Source of the DNA: Euprymna scolopes
Taxonomy: Eukaryota; Mollusca; Cephalopoda; Sepiida; Sepiolidae
Assembly (NCBI GenBank): GCA_024364805.1
Contig: CM044502.1
Location: 10,235,967 to 10,299,966 of the forward strand
Direction: 5' to 3'
Length of the DNA stretch: 64,000 nt
Both the position numbers and the translations under genes were made by a program. Positions 24,385 to 35,278 of the stretch are shown in pieces (position 1 is the first letter of the stretch; each line of letters starts with the position of its first letter). The notes under the pieces are model-generated. The model did no database searches. It saw only the letters and a list, made by a program, of their open reading frames with translations, and was not told the origin of the DNA.

Positions 24385-25200
24385 AGCTTTTTTTTACATG
24401 GGGGATCACCTCTTATCAAGGCCTGGAAGCTACTCGGGGATAAGGGTTATTGTGTGTACAGTAATCAATGGGATAATATCGTAGTAATAGTTGGTATTGG
24501 AGATTTGATAAAGTGTCTTACTTAAGGGGGCGATTAATCCGGAATTTATTTATGTTGGACTTGAAGACATCCAAGTTGTACTCAGGTGAGAAACGGGCAG
24601 ACGGAAGAGAATTCTACAGGCGTGCACATCTCAGAAAGAAGCTTTGTTCATGGAATCTACGTTTTGACTTAGGCACAGATAAAGAGTTGGAGAAATTACT
24701 GACAGTGGTTTTAGCTAGACGGATGTTTATCGTGAATAATTGGCGAGGGGGGACCAGAGATTGGAGCTCGGGCGAGCACTTGCCATGGAAATAACGATAA
24801 AACAGACTCGCAACGTCTCTTTTGTGGGAGAGAGGTAACATTGGAAGAGAAAAGGGACCCCGTACTAAGCCACAAAGTCTATTTTGTACTTTGTCAAGGC
24901 AGGATAGGCTGTTTTTAGAAGCTCCAGCTCAGATGTGGCAGCATTACTCCATCTGTGGACGTACTTGGCTTTTATAGGGATAGAAAATTACATCAGCAGT
25001 GAGATATCTTCTGGAGCGGTAGAAGGATCCCACCATTTTCCCAGCGGCCCAGGCAACAGACGATATACGTGTTTCATTTCAGATCAGGTGTAAAGGTCAA
25101 ACCCAGGAGCTTGTCAAAACATAAAGCCTCCCCAAGACGAGAGCATCCATTTCAAGTGATGCTAGATGAGGACAGAGCGTATATGATGTAAAGATAAAAG
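24385..25200 (-). mobile_element. LINE 3' end (CR1/Jockey-like)
   Basis: The A-tail in complement (T-run at about 24389) marks the 3' end. Upstream on the minus strand, 24841-24614 reads SHKRDVASLFYRYFHGKC and then RLAKTTVSNFSNSLSVPKSK, the conserved C-terminal end of this LINE's ORF2. Further 5' the match continues to about 25200 through the KLLGLTFTPDLK block with several stops. The longest of the five related copies. Confidence 0.8.
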
Positions 25201-25506
25201 CTCAGTATTTAGTCAGATTTCATCTCTCAGTCCCGTTTCAAATAACATCATTATTGATATTGACTTTTACTAGGGTTGCTACTCACACTTCCTTGTGTCA
25301 TATCATTATGTGGGGTTTAAAGCTGCATTTTATAAGTATGTAGGTGTATGGATTGTATAGTCATAGTGGGTGGTAGGTAACTTATTTTCAACATTTCTTT
25401 ACAGATGAGCAAGTTGAGGTAGTTATATACTTCATTATGTCACATTGTATGGTAGCTGTTCCCCTACATATTTTTTTGGAATTGTTATTATCATTATTAT
25501 AATTAT
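25201..25506. other. No recognised feature
   Basis: Spacer between a LINE end and the next Helitron composite. Confidence 0.35.
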
Positions 25507-26011
25507 TACAAGCGGGACCTGTAGAAAATCCGCAGGGGACTGATTCATATGTAATATATGGTGTCCGTAAAGTTACTATACAGACACCCTGTAATATATT
25601 AACAGTACAGTAAGATATTTTATTAAAATATTTATTTGTAACAAAAGAAATAAAAAGAAATAACACCTGTATGTTTATAAAAATCTCAGAAAATACACGT
25701 GTTACATCCGAAAAGACTGTAACAATCAAGGCAAACAATTTCTATGACAAATATTCAAATTGGAGGCATTCAGCTCCAATATATTCTCTAATTTATTTGC
25801 GCTCTTCCAAAGTTAGCTTGCGTGGCATGCTTGATTTAATAAACCTGTAAAAAATAAATATTAACTATTAATACAAATATAATACAATAAAACAATAAGA
25901 CTGTATAGTAACTTTACGGACACCCTGTATATATATGTTGGCTTTCTGTAGACATTCATGGTAAATGGAGACGCTCTGTTATTATTGTAGCTTGTTAAAA
26001 CTTTATTTAAG
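25507..26011 (-). mobile_element. HelE segment carrying a mariner MITE
   Basis: Minus-strand segment E, matching 11389-11534 and 28600-28740, with a mutated 3' end near 25507. It is split by the TA-flanked element at 25558-25927. At its right edge it joins HelD at the same junction as in the 11.4-kb copy. Confidence 0.7.
25558..25927 (-). mobile_element. Mariner-like deletion derivative nested in HelE
   Basis: Terminal inverted repeats of at least 24 bp with core GTGTCCGTAAAGTTACTATA; the right end reads out to CACCCTG and then TA. On the minus strand near the right end a start codon opens MPRKLTLEERK, the typical first residues of a mariner-type transposase, soon interrupted. About 370 bp. 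The uninterrupted E copy at 11389-11534 serves as an empty site. Confidence 0.8.
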
Positions 26012-26517
26012 CTAACGGGGACGCCCGGCGTAGCTGGGTCATAAAATACGCTTAAATATATTTTAATTCTTGCATATTTCTATATATTATTATAGAGTTA
26101 ATGTTCTATCGATTTTTATATATTATAAAGTTGCGATTTCAAAAAAGAAAATGTCAATATGACTTGAGTTCATCAGCTTGAATCGAAATCGAATCCCAAA
26201 CTTATATATAAGTTTAGTTCCTTCGGCTATAACCGAAATAAAAACTAATGAAGAATGAGTAAAATTATTTATATAAAATAATGCCTTACTAAGGTGCCAT
26301 CAGCTATAATCGAAACCAAAACTTATGAAGAATTCTTGATCAAATTATTTAAAAAAATAGATTAATGGAGTGCCATTAGCTATAATCGAAACCAAAACTA
26401 AAAATATAAATTCTTGGTAACATTATTTATTACAAGAAATTGAAGTACATAATTGAACGACCCGGAGGTAAGCGTGACACACAAAAGAACACCCGTGCTA
26501 TCGTATTAATATATAGA
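26012..26517 (-). mobile_element. Non-autonomous Helitron, HelD
   Basis: The 5' end at 26517 reads A|TCTATATATTAATACG. The 3' hairpin region reads GACCCAGCTACGCCGGGCG with a mutated CTAG (TTAG) at about 26012, leading straight into HelE. The body has the phrase GCTTGAATCGAAA in complement, also seen at 11.7 kb. Confidence 0.75.
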
Positions 26518-27087
26518 TTATCAGAAAAAAAATAATCATTTACTCACTAGGGGTTCTCACACAGATCATCACCAGAAAACTCATTAATAAGTTTTCGTAT
26601 ATTCTGCACCTCTTTCCAAGGATTTTACAAATGACATTGCCTAATCGCAACAGCTGTTTAGTATTAGTTTCACGCTGGCAACCACTTTTGGCGTTCATTG
26701 AGATTTGGATAACTATAATCCTCCCCAATCTATTAGTCATCTTTAAGCTGCTTGTGTGGCTGTCTGATTAGTGTTCTCTCAATCGTAGGTCTTTCCATCC
26801 TCCTTGGCCTTTCACAGCTCTTTGTATGGTATCAGTCAATATGCATGCTTTTATGAATCTGTATACATATTGAATGGTATCTATTTGTTTGTCATTTATT
26901 TTTATTTTTCATATAGAATGAATTTTTCGACTTCAGTTCTTTCGGCATGTTTTATATTTCTGTTTTCTGTCTAAAGTTTATATTAGCTGATTGCTGCGTC
27001 CGAGATTTTTCCTTAATATGTTGGCTGTTTTAGCATTACCATTCGCTTTAAAGTATCAGCTTTTCTTTTTATTCAAATTATATTTCA
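26518..27087. other. No recognised feature
   Basis: AT-rich spacer. The open frame at 26740-26540 (-) has no recognisable domain. Confidence 0.35.
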
Positions 27088-27858
27088 CTAGCAGTTCAGC
27101 CCGGCTTTTTTCTTGGGCCCTTTGTACTCTTAATAACCTGATGTGCATATATGTATATATATATATATATATAATGTGTGTGTGTGTTTGTGTCATGCCT
27201 AGGTAATCTACATATAAAATATGTTTACACACAAAATTGGCGGAGTAGTGTTGTAGAGTCTGCAAAAGGTCAACTCTTCAATTTTGACCTCTTAGCAGCC
27301 AAATTTTCGCCCCAAAACTGACAAAAAACTTGCTGCATATCTGAATACCCTTTATGTAAATTTTAAATTTGCTGAATAGTTTAAACGTAAAATCTTTTGT
27401 ATTTGAAGAAAAATTTCCGGTCAAAAATCAATTTAAAAGCTTGCTTTATATCTGAGTTCACTTCATGTACAATTTCAAATGTTTAGACCAAAAATTAGTA
27501 ATTTAGTAGAGGCCGCAGGCGTCAATTTCTTTTAAATTTGACACCATTTTCACCTTAACATTTATTGTTTTGGGCTCAAATAAAATGACATTTTTTTTAT
27601 CAATATTCAAGTAACCTACATCTAAAATATCAAGTGTTTAGACTCAAAATTGGCGGGGGAGTTTGGTAGAGTTTTCAAAGGTCAAATCGTTGAACGTTGA
27701 TCCCTTGACAGCCAGATATTTGGCCGAAAACCGATTAAAGTTTTTTCAAATCTTAATACCCCTAATGTGAAATCTCGAGTCTGTAGACTGAAAATTGACA
27801 GAGTAGTTTGGTAGAGGAATGTACAGACACAGATTTTTTTCACTTTTCTACATATATA
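27088..27858 (-). mobile_element. Non-autonomous Helitron, HelC (long form)
   Basis: 3' end CTAG|T in complement at 27088-27091, preceded by the GGGCTGAACTG block. The 5' end is near 27858 (ATATATGTAGAAAAGTG). Three sub-repeats like those in 10235-11036 are visible. A (TA)n(TG)n run at about 27150-27190 sits inside it. Confidence 0.75.
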
Positions 27859-28599
27859 AATTCGAATTTAAATCCTAGGCAGAAACGTCTGAACTGACTT
27901 GAATTTAATTGAACAGGTTTCCCGACCGACAAATCCTTGTATAGTTGTGCATAGACGCAACGAAGGAAACGGATTTCCAATTCTCTTTGATACAAATGGT
28001 GAAACGGTCGGCACTAAAATATTTATGGTTGGCTATTTTGTTGCTCGTCTTAAGAGTGTATTTGCTGAAGATAAGTCTTTTTTCTCTCCTTTATGATCAA
28101 TAGATTTCTGACATTGTCTCGTTGAATGAGAATCAAGCCGCAGACGGAAGTCGTTGATTTTTGACTGCTTCTTTCAAATTGATCGATTGAAAGAAAATCC
28201 GATTAGGAAGAACGAACGCATCTCGGATGGAAATGAAATAAAATATAAATAAAATCGAGAATACATAAAATGAAAATAGATAGAAAATTACATTCCTCAG
28301 AAACATGAATTGAAATAAATAAGTACAAGATACTAACAAGTCTCCTGCCAAGAAGACGCCCCCTACCGGGTTTAAAGAATTCACAGCTACTATTCGTCTA
28401 TGTATTGAATATCGTTTACACGTCTAAGGTAGTGCTCCAAATATTAGTATTTCTCTTTTGGACAGGATGAAAAATAAGTCTTTAAACTTAGAGGTCTCAT
28501 ACGGTCTGCCATCTCTATTCTCTCATATTCTCCCAGTATTTAATCTGTTAGATTTTTAATAATTTAATTAATAATTTAAATTATTAATAATAAAAAAAA
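27859..28599. other. No recognised gene
   Basis: Contains a 65-codon open frame (27899-28096) with no family resemblance. The sequence between HelC and HelE shows no repeats. Confidence 0.4.
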
Positions 28600-28740
28600 C
28601 TAGAGAGACCGGTGGTAATTCCACAGCGGCATATTTCATTTGCAATATGTTGCTGCTGGCCATTCTGTGGACGTTCAGCTTGAATGGAGACCCCAGCAAG
28701 ATTATTGTGCCCCTTTTGTTGTGACTATAAAAGTATTTAT
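28600..28740 (-). mobile_element. HelE fragment without HelD
   Basis: 3' end CTAG|T in complement at 28600 with hairpin around GTGGAATTACCAC. Matches the other two E segments over about 140 bp, then loses similarity where HelD would be expected. Confidence 0.65.
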
Positions 28741-28835
28741 GAAAGTAATCTGGTTAATTTTGTGTCAGAATATATCGGGTTATAACGGGTTATCTCCAAT
28801 ATCCTTATAGGGGTGTGTGATGTATTTCTATTGCT

Positions 28836-29490
28836 GGAATAATGGTCGGATCCTTCTATCGATCCAGTAGATATCTCACTGCTGATGCTATTCTCTATCT
28901 ATATAAGAGCCAGATACGTCCAAGGATGGAATACTGTTGCCACATATGGGCAGGAGCTGCTAGAAAAGACTTGTTCTGCCTTGATAGGGTTCAAAATAGA
29001 CTTCGTGGCCTGGTGGGATATGTCCTTTTCTATTCGTGCAACCTCTCTCACAGAAGAGATGTTGCGAGTTTGTCTCTGCTTTATCGTTATTTTCATGGAA
29101 AGTGTTCGACTGAGCTTCAATCTATGGTCCCCCCTCGCCAAACTTTCACAACACTAGACTAGCTGAAAACATTATCAATAATTTTCCCCACTCTTTATCT
29201 GTGCCTAAACCTAAACATAGATTCCATGATCAAAGCTTCTTTCTTAGAACTGCACGCATGTGGAATTGTCTTCCGTTTTCCTGCTTTCCAGCTGTCTATA
29301 ATATGGTTGTCTTCAAGTCCAACGTGAACAAGTTTCTGATGAGCCGTTCCACTTAAACAAATTTACCGAACTTCCATTACTATCGATTACTATATTGTCC
29401 TTTTGACTACTGTACACTCTTTAACCCTTATCCTTGAGTGGCCTATCGGCCTTGATAAGTGGTGACGCCTATGTAAAAAAAAAAATCAAC
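28836..29490 (+). mobile_element. LINE 3' end (CR1/Jockey-like)
   Basis: Plus-strand copy. The frame from 28842 reads MVGSFYRSSRYLTADAILYL and RPRMEYCCHIWAG, then SHRRDVASLSLLYRYFHGKC, and stops at 29162. Later codons continue in another frame through WNCLPF to the end of the ORF. The 3' UTR has CTTGATAAGTGGTGACG and an A-run at about 29477-29488. 5'-truncated. Confidence 0.85.
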
Positions 29491-29851
29491 GCCAAGCGCG
29501 AAAAGAAACCACCCGATATCATACCATTTTTAAACAGAACAGATACTATACTTAGATCCTAGTCAGAAAATCAATGAGGTGAACTTTAGTTTCACTTACG
29601 GCTCAAATGCGAGATTAATTTTATTTATTTATTTTTTACATTACGTCTTTGGTGACTGGGAGATCCTATTTATTAAAAACGCGGATAGAATGTGATAACA
29701 TACTAAGAACATTAAATTTGCGTATCTATATACTAATTTTGTTTGTAGTGTGTTATCACCTTCTACCTTTCTTTTTAATGAATAGGATCTCCTTATTGAT
29801 TAAAAATGATCTGGAAACCGTGACACACGTACGTAAGTTGTATAAATTATA
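29491..29851. other. No recognised feature
   Basis: Spacer. An imperfect inverted pair with GATCCTATTTATTAAAAA (about 29661) and TTAATGAATAGGATC (about 29775) flanks an AT-rich loop. Confidence 0.35.
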
Positions 29852-30197
29852 CTAGCATTTCAGCCTCGCGTTGCGTGGTGTTTGTATGTTGAGCAAAAGA
29901 AAAGGTTAATTTTTTTAACTTTGACCCCTATTATGCCTCCTTAACATGTCCAAGGAACCTATATCTAAAATTTCAAGTGTTTAGACCTAAGATTGGCGGA
30001 GGAGTTTGGTAGAGTTTTTTTTTAATTTTGACCATTAACAGCCAAATCTCTGGTCGAAAACGGATTACAAAGATTTTCCCAAAGCTCAGTACCCGGTATA
30101 TCTAATTTCGAATCTGTAGACTGAAAATTGGCAGTTTTTGCGTAGAAAAATGTACACAGACACACAGACACGTTTACTTTTATATATATATATATAT
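29852..30197 (-). mobile_element. Non-autonomous Helitron, HelC (short form)
   Basis: 3' end at 29852 (CTAG|T in complement), hairpin region decayed. The body has GGCGGAGGAGTTTGGTAGAG in plus-strand reading. The 5' end dissolves into (TA)n at 30180-30197, where the next copy begins without spacer. Confidence 0.75.
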
Positions 30198-30198
30198 G

Positions 30199-30612
30199 CT
30201 AGAATTTCAGCCCGGCGTTGCCCAAGTGTGTGGAGGTGTATGTTGAGCAAAATAAAGGTTACTTTTTAAAAAAAAATTGACCCCTATTATCACCCCTTAA
30301 TAGTTATGGTTTTGGGCTCAAATTAAGTTATTAAGTTAAATCCATGTCCAAGGAACCTATATCTTAAATTTTCAAGGGTTTCGACTCAAAATTAGCGGAG
30401 GGGTTTGGTAGAGTTTTCAAAGGTCAAATCGATAAAATTTGATCCCCTTAACAGCGAAATTTCTGGCCAAAAATGGATTCCAAAGATTTTCCCAAATCTC
30501 AGTACCCTGTATATCAAATTTCGAGTCTGTAGACTTAAAATTGACAGTTATTGCGTGGGAAAATGTACACACACAGACAAACGTTTACATTTATATATAT
30601 TATAGATATAGA
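30199..30612 (-). mobile_element. Non-autonomous Helitron, HelC (short form)
   Basis: Directly abuts the previous copy in the same orientation. 3' end CTAG at 30199-30202 with GGCAACGCCGGGCTG hairpin. The 5' end A|TCTATATCTATAATATA is at 30612. The two bodies are homologous along their length. Confidence 0.8.
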
Positions 30613-31599
30613 TTATGCCAAATATTAGTTACTTCTTACGAACTTCTATCGCTTCAAACCAGCTGCATGCTCTAGTCTTACACACGATGTGTTTTGTTTA
30701 GATGTTCTCTAGCACAGATAACACACACATCCTATAAGTAAAACCCACGCATATCTCACCGTTGTTTTATGCATAGAACAGAAGGAACAATCAGAACTTT
30801 ATATTTTAAGTTCAAAATTACAGACTGTTTTTATTTCTTTTTTATTTTAATGTTGAACAAATGCTAAATGAATTAGCCGCCAGGGAAATCTATTTATTCT
30901 TTCTGAAATCGGAGACGGTACATTAAAAATGCATTTCTTACTTTCTTATCTATTGGAAGGGGGAAAAAAGAAAGAAGGAACCTTTTCGACAAGAATATAA
31001 AAAGAAAAATGTATATAATGGCTACGCAGTTGAAATAACTGCTTGAACATTTGTCTTCGAAGTACAGTAAATAGTTTGGGGAATTTTGTCTCATCAGAAC
31101 GATATTCTTACAGGTTAATTATTAATTTACGTTTTTTTTTCTCTTTTTTTGTGTCTGAAGAAGTGAATTTAAAAATAGCTGTGAATAGCTGTGAATTTTG
31201 TAGACGTTTGCTGAACCAAGCTGAGTCAGGCACCATCGCAGGTGAAATTTAAATAAACAAGGCCAATAGACATTAATCGCGTACTCTCGTGTAATGAATG
31301 AATGCGTGAATGTAGGATTGACATGAAATTCTTAAAGATAAACTAAAATGACCGAAAAATGGGCTGAAATGACTTAAATAAATAAAAAGTAAATGACTAA
31401 GAATGACTTTAATGAACTTAAGGATGAATTGAAGGCTTAAAAAATAACTGGAATCCTTCAAAAACAACTTGAATGATCTGGAGAATGACTTGAATGGCTT
31501 TGAGACTGACTGGTTGTAAAGTGGGTAATCATTTTACATTAAATTAATACAGAAAAGTGATCCCCACTTTATATCACGAAGTTACAAACATATGTACAG
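30613..31599. other. No recognised gene; fragment of the neighbouring satellite
   Basis: About 31195-31260 (CTGAGTCAGGCACC, then GCAGGTGAAAT) matches 33000-33060, so part of the 33-kb satellite lies left of the U2-like array too. 31300-31510 is a degenerate run of short units around AATGACTTGAATG. Confidence 0.5.
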
Positions 31600-32860
31600 C
31601 ATGTAGTAAGAACAGATAGTACACTTTGATCTTGGTCACAAGGCCAAGAAAAGCTGTATTTATTTGCTCCCCCACCGAGCAAATTAGACACAAGGCCGAT
31701 TTTTAATGTGAGGAGTGAAGGGGAAATGGGGACCAACTCCACGGGGAGTAGGGGAGCTGGATAGTGACAATTGGTATGAAGGGTTGCCTCCTACATTGAC
31801 CAAGGTTTATATGTGGGATTGCCACCACATATGGTCTTTGCTTGCAGTATCTGCCCGAACAGATACTACATTTTGATATTGGCCAAAAGGCCAAGAAAAG
31901 CGGTATTTATTTGCTCCCCCACTGAGCAAATTAGGCACAAGGCCGATTTTTAATATGAGGGGTGATGGGGAAATGGGGGACCAACTCTCCGAGGAGTAGT
32001 GGAGGTGGATAGTGACAATTGGTATGAAGGTTTGCCCCTACATTGACCAAGGTCTTATATGTGGGGGTTCCCCCACATATGGTCTTTCCTTGCAGTATCT
32101 GTTCCAACATATACTACACTTTGAGGTATTTATTTGCTCCCCCACTGAGCAAATTAGGCACAAGGCCGATTTTTAAAGTGAGGAGTGAAAGCAAATGGGG
32201 ACCAACTCCCTGGGAAGTAGGGGAGCTGGATAATGACAATTGGTATGAAGGTTTGCCCATACATTGACCAAAGTCTTATATGTGGGGTTTTCCCCACATA
32301 TGGTCTTTGCTTGCAGTATCTGCCGGAACAGATGGTATTTATTTGCTCCCCCACCGAGCAAATTAGGCACAAGGCCAATTTTTAATGTGAGGAGTGAAGG
32401 GAGGGGGAAGGGAAAAGGGGACCAGCTCCCGAGAGGTGGGAAATGGGAGCTGGTTAAAGGTCAGGCATGTGGGGTTGCCCCCACATCTGGTCTTTGCTAG
32501 TCATAGCTAGTCATAGCTTGCAGTATCTGCCGGAACAGATGGTATTTATTTGCCCCCCCACCGAGCAAATTAGGCACAAGGCCAATTTTTAATGTGAGGA
32601 GTGAAGGGAGGGGGAAGGGAAAGAGGGGACCATCTCCCGAGAGGTGGGAAATGGGAGCTGGTTAAAGGTCAGGCATGTGGGGTTGCCCCCACATCTGGTC
32701 TTTGCTAGTCATAGCTTGCAGTATCTGCCGGAACAGATACTACACTTTGACCTTGGCCAAAAGGCCAAGAAAAGCTTAAAAAGCTAAGAACAGCATCTAT
32801 TAACAACATACCTTTGATCTTAACCAAAAAGGCCAAGCACAAAATTGTTACGGACAGACC
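31600..32860 (-). repeat. Tandem array built on the U2 snRNA 5' domain
   Basis: Five to six units of about 190-245 bp. On the minus strand, full units begin with a U2-like 5' domain (31612-31660, 31858-31905, 32728-32776; more diverged at 32800-32845). An AGTATCTG...CAGATACT stem follows, then a strong hairpin around ATATGTGGGG/CCCCACATAT and a conserved AATTTGCTC...GGGGGAGCAAAT block. Units near 32328 and 32535 lack most of the U2 part and are almost identical, so they duplicated recently. The 3' half of U2 and its Sm site were not found, so these are unlikely to make normal U2. Confidence 0.8.
32728..32776 (-). pseudogene. U2 snRNA-like 5' domain (best copy)
   Basis: From GGCC onward, 34 of 36 bases match the canonical U2 5' region: the stem-loop I core GGCCTTTTGGC, then GTCAAAGTGTAGTATCTG. 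The branch-site-pairing GTAGTA is intact. Stem-loop I is even perfected to CTTGGCCTTTTGGCCAAG. After CTGTTC the sequence departs from U2. The copy at 31612-31660 has GTACTA instead of GTAGTA. Confidence 0.8.
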
Positions 32861-34136
32861 AGCCGACAGAGTGACTTATAGAGTCGCTTGCACGCGACTA
32901 AAAATCTACACAAAAAGTGAGGGTTTTTTTTTATATTCCTGCCTTAGCGATTCTCAAAGCTAAACACCACTTGTGGATACGTATTAGTTAGATTATCCGC
33001 TTGTTGTTGAATTATACTGAGTCGACCACCAGAGCAGGTGAAATATAAACAAAAAATATACACAAAACTGGAGTAAGGGGAAAACATAATAAACAATCTA
33101 ACAGCTACGTAAATTCACTAATTATCTAACGGCGTTTTTCATATTAATGCGTTTGCAATGCTCAAGTCTAAAATCCACTGGAGAACACGACTTAGATTAT
33201 CTAGTGGATGTTGAACTATACTATAAAACAGAACGCCTTTATTAAGAAAGGAAATTTTATTAAGATAACAAATAAAGAAGTATTTGTTAGCATTAGACTT
33301 TAAGACCATATTGGAGCATGTAGGGAAGTAGTCATACGGAAAAAGATATAATTAGGAGAGAAAAGAAATATATAACAGCTACGTATGTTACTCTAATGAG
33401 CTAACCTAACGGCGTTTTGTATATTAATTTCTCACCGGTTCTCAAAGGAAAAAAGCTACTAAAGGATACAGGTTTATTATAAACATTTTTATTATAAACG
33501 TTAGCTAAACATAAAGGTACACTATAAGTGGGTTGAAAACCTCTAATGAAAAAGATCGAACATTTATTAATTAAAAATACAAATTAACAAGTATTTGTTG
33601 CCATTAGTCTTGAAATGACAATGTTGTAATGTGTATGGAAGTCGTATGACAATGTGTTTCGCGCATGTGACGCTTGTTGAGAGAAACGTGTTTTTATGAA
33701 TTCCGTTTGCTTGTAATTTACACAGAAAAAATAGAAAAGGCTTGTAATCACGATAAAAAAACAAATAGCTACTCTGAATATTTATAACAAAAAGTAAAAG
33801 AAATAACTATATCTTTTGAAGTAGAATTGTGTGTGTGTACATTTCCCTACCAAACTACTGTCAAAATACGGTTTAATTAGATTATAAGTGGGAGGCTGAA
33901 CTATACTACAAAAAAGTGTTGAAAACCTCGAATGAAAAGTGCAACGTTTTTATTAAGAAAACAGATCAACAGATATTCGCTCATATTGGACTTAAAAAAA
34001 GAAATCTAATTGCTACGGATTCTCCTAATAACCTAATGACTTTTTATATTAATGTGTCACTCCTTCTCAAAGTCTAAAGTCACTTCAGAATACGGGTTCG
34101 CTTAGATTGTATGTTGGATGCGAAACTATACAATAA
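32861..34136. repeat. Degenerate satellite, about four units of roughly 300 bp
   Basis: Recurring blocks: TAACAGCTACGTA, then CTAACGGCGTTTT, TATTAATG, TTCTCAAAG, a block like GTGGATGTTGAACTATACTA, then TTTATTAAGAAA and AAGTATTTGTT. Units lie near 32935, 33100, 33375 and 33860. A fragment resembling a HelC 5' end (GTGTACATTTCCCTACCAAA) lies at about 33828-33862 within the last unit. Confidence 0.65.
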
Positions 34137-34597
34137 CTAGCATGGGTGCCCAGCGTTGCCCGGGTATTTGGAGTTGTATGTTGAGCAAAAACAAAAAAAA
34201 AAAAAAACCCAAAAAACAAAAACAAACAACGCGGTCATTTTTTAAAACTTTGACCCTTATTATGGCCCCTTAACGTTTATTGTTTTGGGCTCAAATTAAG
34301 TTATTAAGTTAGAGCCATGTCCAAGGAACCTATATCTAAAATTTCAAGTGTTTAGACCCAAAATTGTCGGAGGAGTTTGGTAGAGTTCACAAAGGTCAAA
34401 TTGTTGAACTTTGATCCCTTAATCGCCAAATTTTTGGCCGAAAACGGATCACATCGATTTTTCCAAATCTCAGTACCTGTATATCAAATATCGAGTTTGT
34501 AGACTTAAAATTGACAGTTATTGCGTAGGGAAATGTACACACACAGACACAGAGACAGACAGTTACACAGACACGTTCACTTTTATAGATATATAGA
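34137..34597 (-). mobile_element. Non-autonomous Helitron, HelC (short form)
   Basis: 3' end at 34137 (CCCGGGCAACGCTGGGCACC, then CATGCTAG|T). 5' end A|TCTATATATCTATAAAAG at 34597. Both ends are clean, making this the best short HelC copy. It sits at the right edge of the satellite. Confidence 0.9.
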
Positions 34598-35278
34598 TTA
34601 CTTCATTTGACGTCTCTAAACGAGGAAAAGAAATCCGATGTTTCCAATAACATTTTTTTGCGTAATGTAATCAAGAACAAGAGCGCTCATGATTGGGTGA
34701 ATTAGGCGAAACTTGCAAGGTGAAAACCCGAAGCATACATGGTCCCCCGTAAGGGCACAGGGAAGAAGACATAAAGAATGACTAAGTACATCATTTGCAC
34801 CCCCCACTTTAGCCCCAAAAGCCCCCAAGGCCAAAAGATATTTAATGTTGAGTTCAGCACCATGCAAAACTGCTAAATAGACATACACAGAAAAAATTGG
34901 ATAAATACGGTAAAATCGCCCCAGAAATAGTGTCTTTATTGGCCCTAAAAGAGTCCCTGGGGCACACCTAAGAATTATCGCGAAGTACAGACGTACACAA
35001 TTGTATAGAAATCAGTTAGTTACAAATTTCAGAAAATTTTATAAAAATACAGGCATCAATTGTTTTTAATAAGTACAAAAGTGTCAATTTTAGCCATTTT
35101 AACCCGAACTGTTACTTTTTACGCATATCATGTTTAATATTTGCGCAAAATTTAAAAAAAATTCAAGTCGTAGTTATTGAGAAAAGTGCGCACAGACGAG
35201 CGGACAAGGGTGAATATACAGGTCCATCCTTATTTTGTTGGGGGGGGGCCCAAAAAAACGTAAACAATAATAATTTAT
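34598..35278. other. No recognised gene
   Basis: Contains a G-run at about 35239-35250 and no identifiable element. The frame at 34888-34616 (-) has no known domain. Confidence 0.4.

Noticed and set aside
31600-32860. A functional U2 snRNA gene
   Set aside because: Only the 5' domain is present; the 3' half and Sm site are missing and no snRNA promoter was recognised.
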